64,000 nucleotides of DNA, from positions 124,001 through 188,000 of the forward strand of contig JALRMH010000056.1 of NCBI GenBank assembly GCA_026119935.1. Direction: 5' to 3'. The notes below the pieces were generated by a model. It saw only the letters and a program-made list of their open reading frames with translations. It was not told the origin of the DNA and ran no database searches. Of the stretch, positions 10,581-22,072 are shown in pieces. Position 1 is the stretch's first letter. Each line of letters begins with the position of its first letter. The stretch comes from Endothia cerciana. Its lineage: Eukaryota > Ascomycota > Sordariomycetes > Diaporthales > Cryphonectriaceae. The position numbers and the translations under genes are program-made.

Positions 10581-11303
10581 ATGGCGACGGCGATACCCTC
10601 CATAGCCTGCCTGGGCGTAATAGGGCGGAACGTGCGTACCTTTCCCCCACGCCCTTATCGTCCCCCAAGACTGACATGCCCGCAGAACAACCCCCTCCAC
10701 ATCTCCATCTTCCCTTCCCACGAGCCCCATACAAACACCCTCCAGCCGATCCGCACGCCGCTCCAGTTCTCCCTCCTCCTGTCCTCAACCCTCGATATCT
10801 TCGACCTGCGAGCCAAACACGCCGCCGCCACGTCCTCCTCGTCCGCCGCCGGAGCCGCGGCCCCCATGTCCGGCGACTACGGACTCCTGCACGCCGTCGA
10901 CGAGCGCCTCGCCGCGTACGGCTTCGAGACGAACACAGGCGTCAAGTTCGTCGCCGTGGTGGACATGCGCGGGAGGAGGATCGACGGGGCCGCGCTGGCC
11001 ATGAGCCCGGCGCTGCAGCAGCTCGAGGGCTTCAGCGGCGCGTCCGCCGGGGGCCACCTGGGCGGCGGGGGAGGAGGCAGGGCGGCGAGTGTGGTGGGGC
11101 TGAGGGAGAGCGACCTCAAGGTCGTGTTCAGGGCCATGCAGAGCGCATACGTGAGGCTGTTGCAGAACCCGTTCTACGAGCCCGATGAGCTTGGCGGCGG
11201 CGCCGGGGGGGGGAACGGGGGGAAGAGGATCGTGAGTAAACGCTTCGAGGGCGAGATGAGGCGGATTGGGGAGGGGTGGACTGTAGGTGTGACGAGTCTG
11301 TGA
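10581..11303 (+). CDS. TCA17: TRAPP complex subunit Tca17 (TRAPPC2L family)
   Basis: Small sedlin-like longin-fold protein of the TRAPP tethering complex, acting at the Golgi as a Rab exchange-factor component. Exon 1 is 10581-10631 (MATAIPSIACLGVIGRN), followed by a 54-nt intron (GTGCGT...CTGAC...CGCAG) that is in frame and lacks stops. Exon 2 is 10686-11303, starting NNPLHISIFPS, giving 222 residues. Family signs are the N-terminal IACLGVIG strand, the NPLHI segment after the splice, the LDIFDLR region and the C-terminal FEGEMRRIGEGW...GVTSL end. Residues about 105-120 (Ala/Ser-rich) and 180-192 (Gly-rich) are low-complexity insertions that lengthen it over the roughly 140-residue animal protein. 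A longer frame reaches back to 10449, but the conserved N terminus starts at 10581. Confidence 0.9.
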   Translation: MATAIPSIACLGVIGRNVRTFPPRPYRPPRLTCPQNNPLHISIFPSHEPHTNTLQPIRTPLQFSLLLSSTLDIFDLRAKHAAATSSSSAAGAAAPMSGDYGLLHAVDERLAAYGFETNTGVKFVAVVDMRGRRIDGAALAMSPALQQLEGFSGASAGGHLGGGGGGRAASVVGLRESDLKVVFRAMQSAYVRLLQNPFYEPDELGGGAGGGNGGKRIVSKRFEGEMRRIGEGWTVGVTSL

Positions 11304-13710
11304 GGAGGACGAGGGACAGCTCCACGAGCCCGGCACCTCACTCCTCTCAGGACTTCCATGGCGACCCGCCCACCTGCACTTGGCGCTGGCGCCTCCACAC
11401 TCGTCGGCCTGTCTTTGAGCGTTGTGCGAAACGGAGTGCGTCAGGGCGGGAGAGTGTAAGAGGTTATGGGAATTACGAGTTTGGTCACCAGGAAAGCCGG
11501 TAGGGGAGCCGCTAGTTATGGGGGGTCTCAATGCTTCGGAGGACGGAACCGGTCGCTTTTACCAGCATGGCATTCCAAGGTTACAAGCATCCTGCAAGGC
11601 GTTCAGGGAGTCATGAGAGTGTCATTTTTGACAGGAGGCACGTCACCTGAGGCAAGACGGCCCTCTCTCTGACAGGGCAGATATGGATTGAAGCTCTCTT
11701 GGTACCTGACCTGCCCATCATGATTCGGTATCCAGTCCCCCCCCCCCCCCTCTCCCCCAAACGCGATGCGCAAGGCATACGCATCCGCCCATGCAGCCAT
11801 CTCCTAGCCGATGGACCCAGGTCACACAGAACAGAGCATGAGGTCACATATATAGTACGCCCGTCCCTGATACCACTCCTGGTCCTGTCACGTACCAAGA
11901 TGGCCCTGCCTGTCTTGCCTGTTTGAGATAGCCTGGGGCCTACGGTCGAAGCTCTAGCTCAGCCTTGTCGCCCAGTCTGGCAGCCTCATATGCTCAGGAC
12001 AAGTGGTTTCACAGCAACTTGGCCAATGCATTCTGGCATGACTTCTTGATCACAATCCTTGCTGTTCCACACATCATAGAGCACATTTTGTTGGATGTTG
12101 TTTGGACTTGATGCCAGGGCGGGTTTTTCATACAGTTGGCATTCGGAGCGACAATCCTGTCCTAAAATCCGCTCCGACTTCTGCGTAGATATGATGAGAG
12201 GTTTTCCCTCATTTCGACGGGATTTATCCTGGATTATCAATTCTTAATTTTATTTTTTTTAGACCCTCAAAGATCCTCGAGGACATAGAACAGCCTAACC
12301 TCATGTTTTTGTAATGAAAGGTTTCAGACTGGAGGAGCTGTCTTGGCGCATTTTTATATGCTGCAAGGCTGGATAGTCAGAGCGAAAGAATCGATCTAAG
12401 GCCAATTATTGAGTCTGCCTTGTAATTCCATTAGTCTAGAGTCTTTCGAATATTCTGCCTCATGATTAGACTATGCAACACAGCCCTGGCCTAGTTTGAA
12501 TCCATGACTAGGGTACCCGGTGGAGGAACAATCTCGGGAAATCGCATGAGATCCGGATGCAGGATACTGGGCGAACGTGGAAAAGTATAGATGCACCATG
12601 ACCACCGATGTTGCATGCAACACAGGACTAGACGTTCTGCGGAGGCACACAAGTAGGTAGAATCTAGATGTGAGTGAACCCAGGCTTTGGACGTCAGCGT
12701 CTCATGGACTAGTTCAGACTGATACTTCCCTATGATTCTGACCTCCCTGATCAGGTGGACGACACTGTATATTATATTATGGGTCTATATATATGTCTAT
12801 ACATGTACATAGCGTTTCAACGGTCCGCTATGCATACCTGATAAGGCTTTACGGTGGATCCCGGACGAGGCACGGCATTCAACATGATCCAGATGCTGAA
12901 GCAGTACTATTATAGCCTTCAGCCCGACATAGGGGCAACCCTGCGAGTCGCATTTCGACTGCCGCAAACCTGAGCCTAACTGAGAAGTACACACATGTCG
13001 TCGATCCCGTCACGCCAGGAGGGGGCAAAGCATATCTCCAGCGGAAGCGACTCTAAACCTGTGACGTTCGAAAGGTCAAAGCGCAGGGTTGCAGTCCCCT
13101 GAGATTTTAGTGCACGCAAGTCGGTCTCGTATTCGTCTTGCCTGGAACGAAACTCTCCTCCATACATGCTCCGCGCAAGAACGAGATAGCACATCCCCCA
13201 TTTGGGGCTCAACGCTAGCTAACGAGATCTCTCAGCCACCTTGGGAAACCAACTATGCTGGTCTTCTCATGCGTGACATCCCGACGTGTCGGCAGTCAAG
13301 GTTAGTACCGAGCCTCGTTGGACTCGATTTCGAGTTTGAAATATGTACACAGCCCGGTGCATACGATCGACCGTGGGGCTTGTACCTAGGGCATCCCTCG
13401 AATCATCTCGGCGAATAAAAGCTTCAAGTCCGGGATAGCTCTCTGAAACTCAGTTGGACATGCGATTAGGTGGCCATGGCTTGGTAACGCTACGTCTTTC
13501 TGTCACGATCCCATGGCTATGTTCTTGTAGACCTCCGCTCAAGAACATCACCATTATTATTACTACATACACGTCCCTCAACGCTTCATCAGATGATCCT
13601 CCTCACACATCCGGCACGCACTTCCCAGATCTGATCTCGAAAGGAGAGCACAGAAACTTCTACTTCCACATTCCAGCGAGAGGGTCCTTCTACACGCCAC
13701 GAGCGGCATC
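11304..13710. other. Intergenic region, partly AT-rich
   Basis: About 2.4 kb with no recognisable gene. A C14 run sits at 11737-11750. From about 12240 to 12800 the sequence becomes AT-richer, with TATA-like strings and many stops in all frames, which may mark a decayed repeat. A minus-strand frame of 78 codons at 12976-13212 has balanced composition but resembles nothing I know. The last 250 nt are the likely promoter of the membrane-protein gene at 13711. Confidence 0.5.
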
Positions 13711-14700
13711 ATGTCGTCTACCTACGACGTTGCCAAGGCGAGCCGCGCAGTCGTCGAGATAGCTCCGCCTCCCCAATCCGTCATCAACCTCACCTGGGCA
13801 GACCTCGTCCTCTCGGCCATCTTCCTCCTCCTCTGCGGATACATAGCATGGAAACACGGAAAGGCAGGCATGGTCTGCTGGCCTATATTCATTACCACCT
13901 TTCCCGCACGGCTCATCGCGGACATCTACCAGATCCTCACTAAGGATCAGCCTATGCTTCCTACCGCGGTATCAACAATGACCGATGCTGCCGTCATTGC
14001 TTGTATCTCGCTGACGCTCATCGGCATTATATACGAGTGGTACGTGAACTTCGAGCAGTGATCGGTCCCTCAAGAGCTACCCGCCCGCAAGACCGGGTCC
14101 CGCCCGACATAGATATCTGTTGGATCAACATCTGACTTGCTTAATTATAGCAACACGATTCTCCCGACGAAACCGAAAGCATGGACCGAGAAGATTATCC
14201 TCGGTATCACGCACCTTGCCAACACCACTGGGATAGCCGTGGCAACCTACGGCGGCTCGCTCAGCGCGACCGGCGAGGGCGGCGTCCTCAACCAGACTCT
14301 CAACTGGATAGGCAACATCCTCATGCTCGCCGTCCTGTTCTCCGTGTGCCTTTGGATGTGGCCTACATATCGCAAGATCCGGCGCTACTCCGGGGTCCAC
14401 CCCAACGCACAGCCGGCGCGCAAGATGTTCTGGGCTGCCGTGGTCGCCATGCCGTTCTGGCTGATCCGTCTCACGTACGACACGACCTATGCATTCGATC
14501 ACCTCACGGAGCTGGACCCCGTCTTGGGGACTTTTGCCACCAAGGTGGTGTTGGTCTTTGGGACGTATCTGTGCTCTTCGGTCGCTTTATTGGCTGGTGG
14601 TTGGCTGGGTATGTGGAAGATGCCCCTGGACCAGACGGTGGAGGAGTTGAGCGGTGTGGAGGAGGGGCCGGAGGATGTCGAGATGGTGAGGCGCAAATGA
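13711..14700 (+). CDS. Multi-pass integral membrane protein (DUF7702-like)
   Basis: Polytopic membrane protein with about seven predicted spans, among them LVLSAIFLLLCGYIAW, MVCWPIFITTFPARLIADIY, AAVIACISLTLIGIIY, ILMLAVLFSVCLWMW and VVLVFGTYLCSSVALLAGGW. The pattern fits a fungal family of unknown function (DUF7702-like, assigned from memory of the pattern). Two exons: 13711-14039 and 14151-14700, giving 292 residues. I chose the donor GTACGT at 14040; a GTGATC donor at 14058 is also in phase and would add six residues. The acceptor is TTAATTATAG. The C terminus is cytoplasmic-looking and acidic. No enzyme motif is visible, so I give no function. Confidence 0.8.
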
Positions 14701-17496
14701 TGGCAGTCTCCAGGATGGAGACAGTAGACTGTACTAGTGGCAGGCCATAACTGCACTGTTTCAGGGGTTTTCTTTGTCTTTTTCTTGTTCGGTCACGATT
14801 TCTTTCCTTTCCCTCTCTCTCTCTCTCTTCTTCTTTTCATTCTAGACGACACCACTGATGACTCCAACAATGGCACAGGAGTAAAGGCGTATAGATCAGC
14901 GGACGACCCCTAGTTGGCCTTCTAAGATATGCTATATTTTTTTTTCCAGAATAACCTCATTCACATCATCCCACGGACGATAGATCGATCACTAGGTCCT
15001 TTACTAAGTACCTCCTGCTCCTGTAAGCGACAGGACGCGTGTCATAAATTGCTCTGAGGTTCAAGATTTGACTGCAAGATCTGCTTCTGTTGCTTACAAT
15101 GATTTCCTTGCTGGAATTCCAGTTACTGCAATTCCAACCCCCCCCCCCCCGGGGGGCCAGGAGCCCACCGCACAATTGGCGATTGATAGAGATCTTCACT
15201 ATTACACGACCTACCTTCTTGGGAAAGAGGCAATATTGCCACGTCTTGCAGCCTTCTGCTGCAACTTTGGGTTCCAATATATGCTCTTCGGTATTCGAAA
15301 GCGAATGCAACCCTCTCCGCATGTACTTGAAATTCGCGGCCGCAACTGATATCGTTGTACCTGATCAGCTGCCTGTTCGGGACAGGACCCAGAGTGCTGA
15401 GCCAAGAATCCCGATCTGACGGGGCCTGCTGCCTTTTTCAACGTTTCGTTTGACCTTTCACTTCACGCAAACTTGATTGTTCGAATCGTAAACTTCTCTG
15501 AGATTGTGAAATGCACTAGGACGGTGACGATATCTAATCTTGTGATGATGATGGGTGGTCGGTATTCCAAAATAGTGAGGAGGCATGGCGAGATAGGGAC
15601 TCTGCACTGTGACATTCGCTGTAAAGGTACCGTAGCAATTGCCCGCTGGCAAGTGCGGAGGTCGTTCCAGATACGCAAGCATTCTCCTCTTTTTTTTTTT
15701 TTTTTTTTGGCTTGAGTACTTGTTCACATGCAAATTGCCACAAGACTCGGTGGATCTCACAGACAGCGAGAGGCACAAAACTTATTGGTGGCCTCTTGTC
15801 TGTATTGGTCCAGATAGGAGTCTGAACAGGCCATGTTCTCAAGCAGCGAGCAGGTACGAGGGAGGAGCCTACGTTATGTTTCAATTCATCCTTGAGAGTT
15901 ATCCTCAGTCACAGACTTGGAAGGCACTCTTCCGTCAATTTTATAATGAGTATACGATTCCTCCTATGGGAAAGCCCTTCCTAGTAGTTATCTATTCTAG
16001 TCTTCATGCCCATGTAACTCCTCAAGACATTGTCCTCGTCGCATAGAAGTGTTAACGATAGGAAAACCGAGGCTTCTTGGTGGCAATTCGAATGCATCAT
16101 CGTCTTCTCTTGCTCACTAAAAACGTGGACTTCAAGATTGACTAACGCCCTGACAGCCTCCCATGGAACCCAGCAAGCAGATGAAATAGCGTGAAAGGTA
16201 AGCAAAAGCCCGGATGAAATTCCCTATCATCATACATGCCCCCCCCCCCCTCAACATTGTTTCCTTTCTTTTTCCTTTCCCCCCCTCCAAGTAACCAAAC
16301 AGAGACTTCCGAAAATCAATGATTCCAGTAGATTCGCAATTGTTATAGAACGCTTCCTAGCAGGCAAATGAGGGGTAGGTCGTTGCCCAGCTCTTCCATG
16401 TTGCAGCATCCGCGGCCTTAGGAATACTATGCCTTCGGGTCCGCAACAGCCCCAAACGGCTGGGTGATGATCACCATGCGGCTGAACTTGGCCGTCTCGA
16501 CCTGCAGCCCAATATCGTAGTCCAACATGAAGCAGTTGTGATGAATGACCGGCCCGGCAGTCGAATTGGACTAGCCAGTGGGTACCGAGCCTTGGGAGAC
16601 CGGCTGAAGGCCTGCAATACTGGCCGTCCTAGGTTTCCCACGACGTGTGATTGTAGGCCTCATCGTATGCGACCCCGTAAGATCCGGATATGAGATGGTA
16701 GTCCATCTCGAAGCACGTTTGAAAACCGGCCGCAGTATTGATGGTGCCGCATTCGCCACGGCCTCGGCGTAAGCTGGTAGCTTGGCCTGAAGATTCGCAG
16801 CGGCGTGGCGGTGTCGTTTCTCTAGGCCCGCGACGCGCAAGGCTGATTATGTTACAGATTGTGCGCTGCCGTTGCAGGTCGCTGCGGATTCCAAGGAATA
16901 CGTATACACGAGCTCATTATTGATCTGGTCCTGTAAGTTCTGGTCAACGGTGGGGCAGGTGGATGGTGGTCTGGATGCGTAATCGCGATGCTTATTAGGT
17001 CGAGAAAACAGGCCTGATATAAAACGGGTTGGTAATGTGAGACCCATGTGCTTAAAGTAAGCGGCCACCTCTTTCTAGCTTGATTCTAACTTTCGAGAGC
17101 TTTAGTGAGCATCGTCGAGCCATTTTTAAGACCACATGGTTCCAAAGTCTCTCGACAGCGAAGCCTCGTATCCAATCCCGCAATGATGGAACATGCTCTT
17201 TTTGATGATCGGGCCCGAAGGCCAAAGCCTCCCTCTTCGCCCACGGCCCGGGCTAGGTTTCGAATGGAGAGCTAGCGCGATGAGATACAATGTCGGTGCC
17301 TGTTCGGTACGATACAAGAGGAGATTGCTTTTCACGATCTCATATGATTCCAGACTACCGGGGAACTCCATTAAACTTAAAAGCAGCACTGCTACCCCAG
17401 GGACATACATCGTGTCACTAATCAGTAATTATTCTGCTTTATTTCTGCACTGACCCGACTCACAAAGCTTCGTTCCTATATCACCTTATAGTCATC
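14701..17496. other. Intergenic region with possible decayed reading frames
   Basis: About 2.8 kb. It holds a CT-rich tract near 14811-14832, a C13 run followed by G6 at 15138-15156, a T18 run near 15690 and a C12 run at 16239-16250. No intact gene is visible. Between about 16430 and 17068 the minus strand has coding-like fragments in shifting frames, annotated separately. The last 200 nt precede the KP4-like gene. Confidence 0.5.
16430..17068 (-). pseudogene. Possible decayed gene, family not recognised
   Basis: Minus-strand fragments show balanced, coding-like composition but move between frames. One 5' fragment holds TCPTVDQNLQDQINNELVY; a middle one holds CFEMDYHLISGSYGVAYDEA; the last holds PVIHHNCFMLDYDIGLQV and ends in a stop near 16430. 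No single frame joins them, and I see no convincing splice set. I do not recognise the family. It may equally be a multi-exon gene whose introns I failed to place. Confidence 0.3.
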
Positions 17497-18500
17497 ATGC
17501 TTTCGCTTAAGACGGCTGTTCTCCTGAGCGCAGCTTCCATCGTCCCAACCGCCTCGGCCCTGGGAATCAATTGCCGTGGCTCCGGCCTCTGCACCTTTGC
17601 TACTATCGAGAGTGCGTCTTTCAGAACCTGATATTACCTAGGTAATACCCTTCTGGGCTGTCTCGGAGGCGAAACGTCTTTGTCCAGTGTTGAAGAAATC
17701 GAATCCTTCCTGAGGACCTCGAGACAGTTCCAGGCAGTACTGATATTTTATTTCCCTCTCACGTATGGCTCTCTAATGGGTTAACAGACCATACCGGGAC
17801 CAACATCCTCCAGGTAATAATGCCCCACTACTCTCTATTCCTCCGCCTTGCAATCCTATTTCAATAGTATCCAAGTGATTTTCTCTCATGTCTGCTACTG
17901 GATGCCCTCGATTACGGCTGTTCTGGATTGGACACTTCAAGCAACGTCAAAGAAGCCCTAAGGAGCAATGGCTCTTGGACGTAGCGGGAGGCTACCGTCA
18001 GGCACCTGCTGATACCCAAGATCATAGCTTTGGCACGATGTTCTCAACGCAACCACCATCGACGAAAGCACAACGTACTCTAACGGCGACCACGTTGTTT
18101 GCATCGGAACTTCGGCCTCGATTACGGTGGGTGCAGATGTAGGCGGTGAGTTTGGCGGCGCTACCGGATCTCTCAGCTTATCGTCCAATGTCAACATCGG
18201 AACCGGTGGTGTCTGTCTCTTCCCGCAGAACATGGCCGACGGAGCAACTATTACGCTGGAATCGATCCGGAGCCTGGCAGACGCGCTCGGCGAGCATGGA
18301 TGTTCGACATGTGGCTCCGTGCCCATCCACTTCGTGGACCAGGGCAGCAACTCTCCATCTGATGGGATCCTGACGTCCAACTACGTTGGCAATCCCTTCT
18401 GTATGTTTGGGAGCCCGTATCCTCCTTTCATCTCCGAGGCAAGAGCCAACTGACAGATCTAGGCGATAACAACTGCATTACGTCTGTGGGGAGCACCTAA
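17497..18500 (+). CDS. KP4-like killer-toxin domain protein, secreted
   Basis: Small secreted protein with the features of the KP4 family, whose founding member is a virus-encoded killer toxin that affects calcium channels; genomic homologues are common in ascomycetes and their roles are mostly unknown. It has a signal peptide of about 21 residues (hydrophobic core AVLLSAASIVP) directly followed by the family's conserved N-terminal Cys motif. Cys residues are also spread through the central part and the last exon. Four exons fit in phase: 17497-17611, 17788-17813, 18028-18400 and 18463-18500, giving about 183 residues, longer than the founding toxin. The second exon is only 26 nt and depends on my splice reading. 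No internal stop or frameshift remains with these borders, so the gene looks intact. Toxicity cannot be judged from sequence. Confidence 0.75.
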
Positions 18501-19218
18501 GCTAGGAGAAATGTGGTGTTTCAGAGATTACAATAGCGAAGGCTAGATCGAATGTAGTGTGGAAAAGGGGGCGACCACGCTAGAGTGTTCATTGGGGAAC
18601 TTTGGTATAGTAGCTGTTATCCGAGTGTCATTGAAGTCTCCGAGCTGGTCTCGGCTTTGGCTTTCCTGCAATACTCGAAAACTTCTCTCCCAGGTCATTT
18701 GGTGATCGTTCTTAGAGAGCTTGTGAGATTACCGGGGCCTACTTCTTGTCCTCATGGCTTTCCAGCTCCTCGCTTTGGTTTCGGAACTCAAATCGATGCC
18801 GGCAGATACACGTCTATCGTTCGAGAAAAGAATATCCGGCCTTGTGGTCGCTGATTCCTGGAAGATTAAGGGTTTGGGATAAGTGAATAGTGTTTGCCCG
18901 ACATGGCAAGAAAGTGAAAACGTTCAGACTTCTGTATTGGCTCATCTTCCATTTCAAGCGAGCCTTGGGTCACGGGCGTCATGTGAGGAACAAGGGCATG
19001 GTGGATCTGTGGTTCTTAAGTAATATGCACTCTCAGGCCGACGTTCTTATTTACAATACGCAATGCCAGTGCGCCAAGCTCAAGTTTTCCATGCCTTGTT
19101 CCCGACTAAGCATCAGAATGAACTTCAGCATGTGTTATCTCTCATCTCGGACGTTTATTAGCACAGAAGCTAGCAGCCCCTCCATATCATGCCTCCCTGT
19201 AATAGCTGGAGCCACAGC
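18501..19218. other. Intergenic region, convergent gene ends
   Basis: About 720 nt between the KP4-like stop and the HsbA stop. A plus-strand frame of 173 codons (18890-19411) overlaps the HsbA gene on the opposite strand and is its shadow at the right end. I see nothing else. Confidence 0.55.
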
Positions 19219-19932
19219 TCACAGCATCATAATCCCAGCAGCGACCGCAATGATGATGCCGACGGCACTGACGGCGTTGCTCGAGGCGGCAGACTTGGTA
19301 CCGGTTGTAGTGCTAGTCGAGCTTGCACTCGATGTGCCGTTGCTGAAAGCTATCCCAGCCTGTGCAGCCGATCCTCCAGCCGCGTTGGTGCAGTTCCCAG
19401 AGGCGAACTGACCCGATAAACTGGTCAGCTGCCCAGTGAACTGCCCAGTGAGCTGGGAGGCGACCGCCTGCAGGTTAGACGGGACCTTCTGAACGGTGGC
19501 CGAGATCAGGCCATTCGCCGCGCTGCCAATGTCGGTGGTCTGCTGCTGCACGATGTCGCAGAGGCTGGCCTGCTCGACCTGTGGCTTCTTGGCGACGAGG
19601 TCCGAGACGAGGCTCATCGCGGTGGTCTGGATGGGCGACAGGGAGCTCTGCAGGGTGATGGCGTCCTGTGCTGAGATGGCCGATGTCCCCTGGATCTGTG
19701 TTGTGCCCTGGGTGAGGACCGTCTTGAGGTTGGCGGCGTCGGTGGCGAGCTGGGTGAAGTCTTGCCCGTTAAAGGCCTTGACGGTGGTGTCGAGGGTCGT
19801 GAGGGAGTTGGAGGCTTGTGTGATGACGGTCTGGATTGTTGCAACGTCTCGCTTGTTTGGGAGAGGATCCCACTCCTCCGCCAGGGTGGAAGCCGCCAGG
19901 GCCAGGGTGGTGAGTGATGCCACAGCCTTCAT
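19219..19932 (-). CDS. HsbA-type hydrophobic-surface-binding / cell-wall galactomannoprotein, probable GPI anchor
   Basis: Single-exon secreted protein of 237 residues. A signal peptide (MKAVASLTTLALAASTLA) precedes a helical HsbA domain (about 25-180) rich in Ala, Thr, Gln and Leu, including the typical VITQASNSLTTLDTTVKAFNG start. A Ser/Thr-rich linker follows, and the protein ends in a hydrophobic segment (AVSAVGIIIAVAAGIMML) suited to GPI attachment. HsbA proteins bind hydrophobic surfaces and recruit hydrolases, and related mannoproteins sit in the wall. The longer in-frame reading up to 20235 is not supported: the ATG at 19932 starts a clean signal peptide, and a TATATAA box lies about 45-50 bp upstream of it. 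Confidence 0.88.
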   Translation of the reverse strand: MKAVASLTTLALAASTLAEEWDPLPNKRDVATIQTVITQASNSLTTLDTTVKAFNGQDFTQLATDAANLKTVLTQGTTQIQGTSAISAQDAITLQSSLSPIQTTAMSLVSDLVAKKPQVEQASLCDIVQQQTTDIGSAANGLISATVQKVPSNLQAVASQLTGQFTGQLTSLSGQFASGNCTNAAGGSAAQAGIAFSNGTSSASSTSTTTGTKSAASSNAVSAVGIIIAVAAGIMML

Positions 19933-21304
19933 GATGTTGGGTGAACCTCTTGACGAGCCCCGACTATTTTCGGAATTATATAAAGTCAAAAAAATAAAGG
20001 TATCGAGCGCAGCTCGTCCAAGATGACTGTCCAGGTCGCTAAAGTTAAGAAGATTGCCGAGGACTCTCGCAGAACGATGGCGGGGGGAGGTAAGGACCAT
20101 AGCCGGCCCTATATGTAGGACTTGGCCACGGTAGGAGATCTGGTAACCAGACGGATGTACCGGACTCCGGTGGGCTGGAAAACGTAATATCATACAACAT
20201 TCGACGTTTGGAACCATCTTGGGACATCGAGCCACGCGTGGGCGTTAAGGTTTCATGATTGCTCGTGCCCAAAGATGCCCCAGCCCCGTCCAGTGGTCGG
20301 TGTTGTTTCAATATCCCCCGTATTTCAGATGAAGCAAGAATCAGCCTCGCGAAGGGGCGCGCCAAGCTTTTGGGTCCCGTACCAACACGGAGCCCTCAGC
20401 CGGGCTATGCTCGTGGTGGGAAAGCAGACAACCCCGACGGCAGCTCGCATCGATCGCCGTAAGCTGATCGTCTGATGTCTACCACGCCAGTCGCGCCTCA
20501 ACCTCAGGCACAAGGAGGCAAGAAGCCTCCCCGCCACTGTCTCGCGCATCGACTTCTCGAGTAGGAACCTCGGCGTTCCGATTGAGACTTGACATGTTTG
20601 ACAGCTGAGGCCATCATCAGGAGGACCGAAAAGAGCGCCGCAGACGTGGGAAACGTACCTAAGGTATGCTCCATGCCAGATCCCCCCGCCCTGCGTACAC
20701 CGACTTGATGCCGAAGTAAATATGTCAGCTGCTGCCATCGCAGGCCAGTCAAGTTGCCACAACTGACATTCCACCCACGTTCATGCATGAATGTACGGTT
20801 TCCTCATTACCAGACGCCATCCGTAGATTGGTCAGACCATCAACAAAGAGTCAAAGACCCCCAAAGACACCCTCGACTCAAGATCAGGCTAAGAAGGTCC
20901 ATGGCATATTCTCTCTAAATCCTGGTGCTGTACGGCCGCGATCGAGAATTTCATACTCATTGGCGGTGGTTTTTTTTTTTTTTGGGGGGGGGGGGTTTCT
21001 TCTTCGGTTTAGACGCGGGTGAGGGTGCGGTCCGGTCTACATGGCCATAGATCCTCATGGGATAACATGTAGAGGTTACTTGAGCATCCAGATCAAGAGT
21101 TAACTCTTGTAGTCCAATGTGCCATGGGGAATTTGAGGCTGTTCACATCTGACCTTGACCCGATGACGTCGACCAGTCTTGGAGAGATAGATTCATAAAT
21201 GGCCCAGGGCCTAACCCCGAGACCTCCCCAAACCGACTGTATCTACAGGTTCCATCTCTCATCTTGATCGGTTTGGGACAGGGGAACATACCAAGATCGA
21301 AAAG
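19933..21304. other. Divergent intergenic region (HsbA / SDR)
   Basis: About 1.37 kb between two divergently read genes, so it should hold both promoters. Frames at 20325-20788 on the minus strand are not recognisable. A T14 run joined to a G12 run lies at 20970-20995. Confidence 0.5.
19975..19984 (-). promoter_or_regulatory. TATA-like box of the HsbA gene
   Basis: Read on the minus strand, TTTATATAAT lies about 45-50 nt before the HsbA ATG, which implies a very short leader. This is a consensus match only. Confidence 0.45.
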
Positions 21305-22072
21305 ATGCCACCCGCAGGGCTCGCAATCCTCATCGGTGCCGGCCCAAACCCCGGGGCTGGCATCGCCCGCGTGCTCGCCGACCCGTCCCAAGGCAACCTC
21401 GCGGTGGCCCTGCTGGCGCGCGACCCAGACACCCTCGCAGCGCTATGCGCCAACCTCCGCAGCTCCTCCGGCGGCGGCATCCTGCACCCATTCCCCACGG
21501 ACACGCAGCCGGACAACCTGCGCAGGGCCTTCGGGGACATCGCCTCGCACCCGGACTTCTCCGACCTGAGGCTCAAGCTCGCCATCTACCACGTGAGGCA
21601 CAGCAGCTGGGGGCCCTTCCTGGACACCCCGGCGGAGGACTTCGGCGCCTCCCTGCAGGCGTACACGACGGGGGCGTTCGCGTTCACCCAGGAGGCGCTG
21701 AGGCTGGTGTACGCACAGCACAGCGGGCAGACGCCCCTCGCCGACACGGGCGGCGAGAAGAAGGGTACCATCATCCTCACCGGCACGCTGGGCGCGCTGC
21801 GGGCCAACGAGGGCTTCGCGGCGTACGGGGCGGGCCGCGCGGGCGCGAGGATGGTGGCGCAGGCGGCTGCCAAGGAGCACAGCCGGTACGGGGTGCAGCG
21901 CGTGCACGCGGTCGCCAACGGCGCGATCACGGACGAGGAGGGGGAGGACACCAGGACGGGGAGGAAGATGAGTGCCGAGGCGGTCGGGAGGACGTACCTC
22001 TGGCTGAGCGCGCAGGAACCGAGCCTGTGGGTGCATGAGCTGGACCTGAGGCCGGCACAGGAGAAGTTCTGA
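21305..22072 (+). CDS. Short-chain dehydrogenase/reductase-like protein, atypical active site
   Basis: Rossmann-fold protein of 255 residues and the classical SDR size, without introns. The N terminus LAILIGAGPNPGAGIARVLA is a variant of the TGxxxGxG cofactor loop. ILTGTLGALRANEGFAAYGAGRAG carries the active-site region. The usual catalytic Ser is Thr161, Tyr174 is kept, and the usual Lys of YxxxK is Arg178. A QAAAKEHSRYGVQRVHAVANGAI stretch matches the SDR strand after the active site. The changed Lys and Ser suggest altered or lost oxidoreductase activity; this is inference. The substrate is unknown. The gene is very GC-rich, and long frames on the opposite strand are shadows. Confidence 0.8.
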   Translation: MPPAGLAILIGAGPNPGAGIARVLADPSQGNLAVALLARDPDTLAALCANLRSSSGGGILHPFPTDTQPDNLRRAFGDIASHPDFSDLRLKLAIYHVRHSSWGPFLDTPAEDFGASLQAYTTGAFAFTQEALRLVYAQHSGQTPLADTGGEKKGTIILTGTLGALRANEGFAAYGAGRAGARMVAQAAAKEHSRYGVQRVHAVANGAITDEEGEDTRTGRKMSAEAVGRTYLWLSAQEPSLWVHELDLRPAQEKF

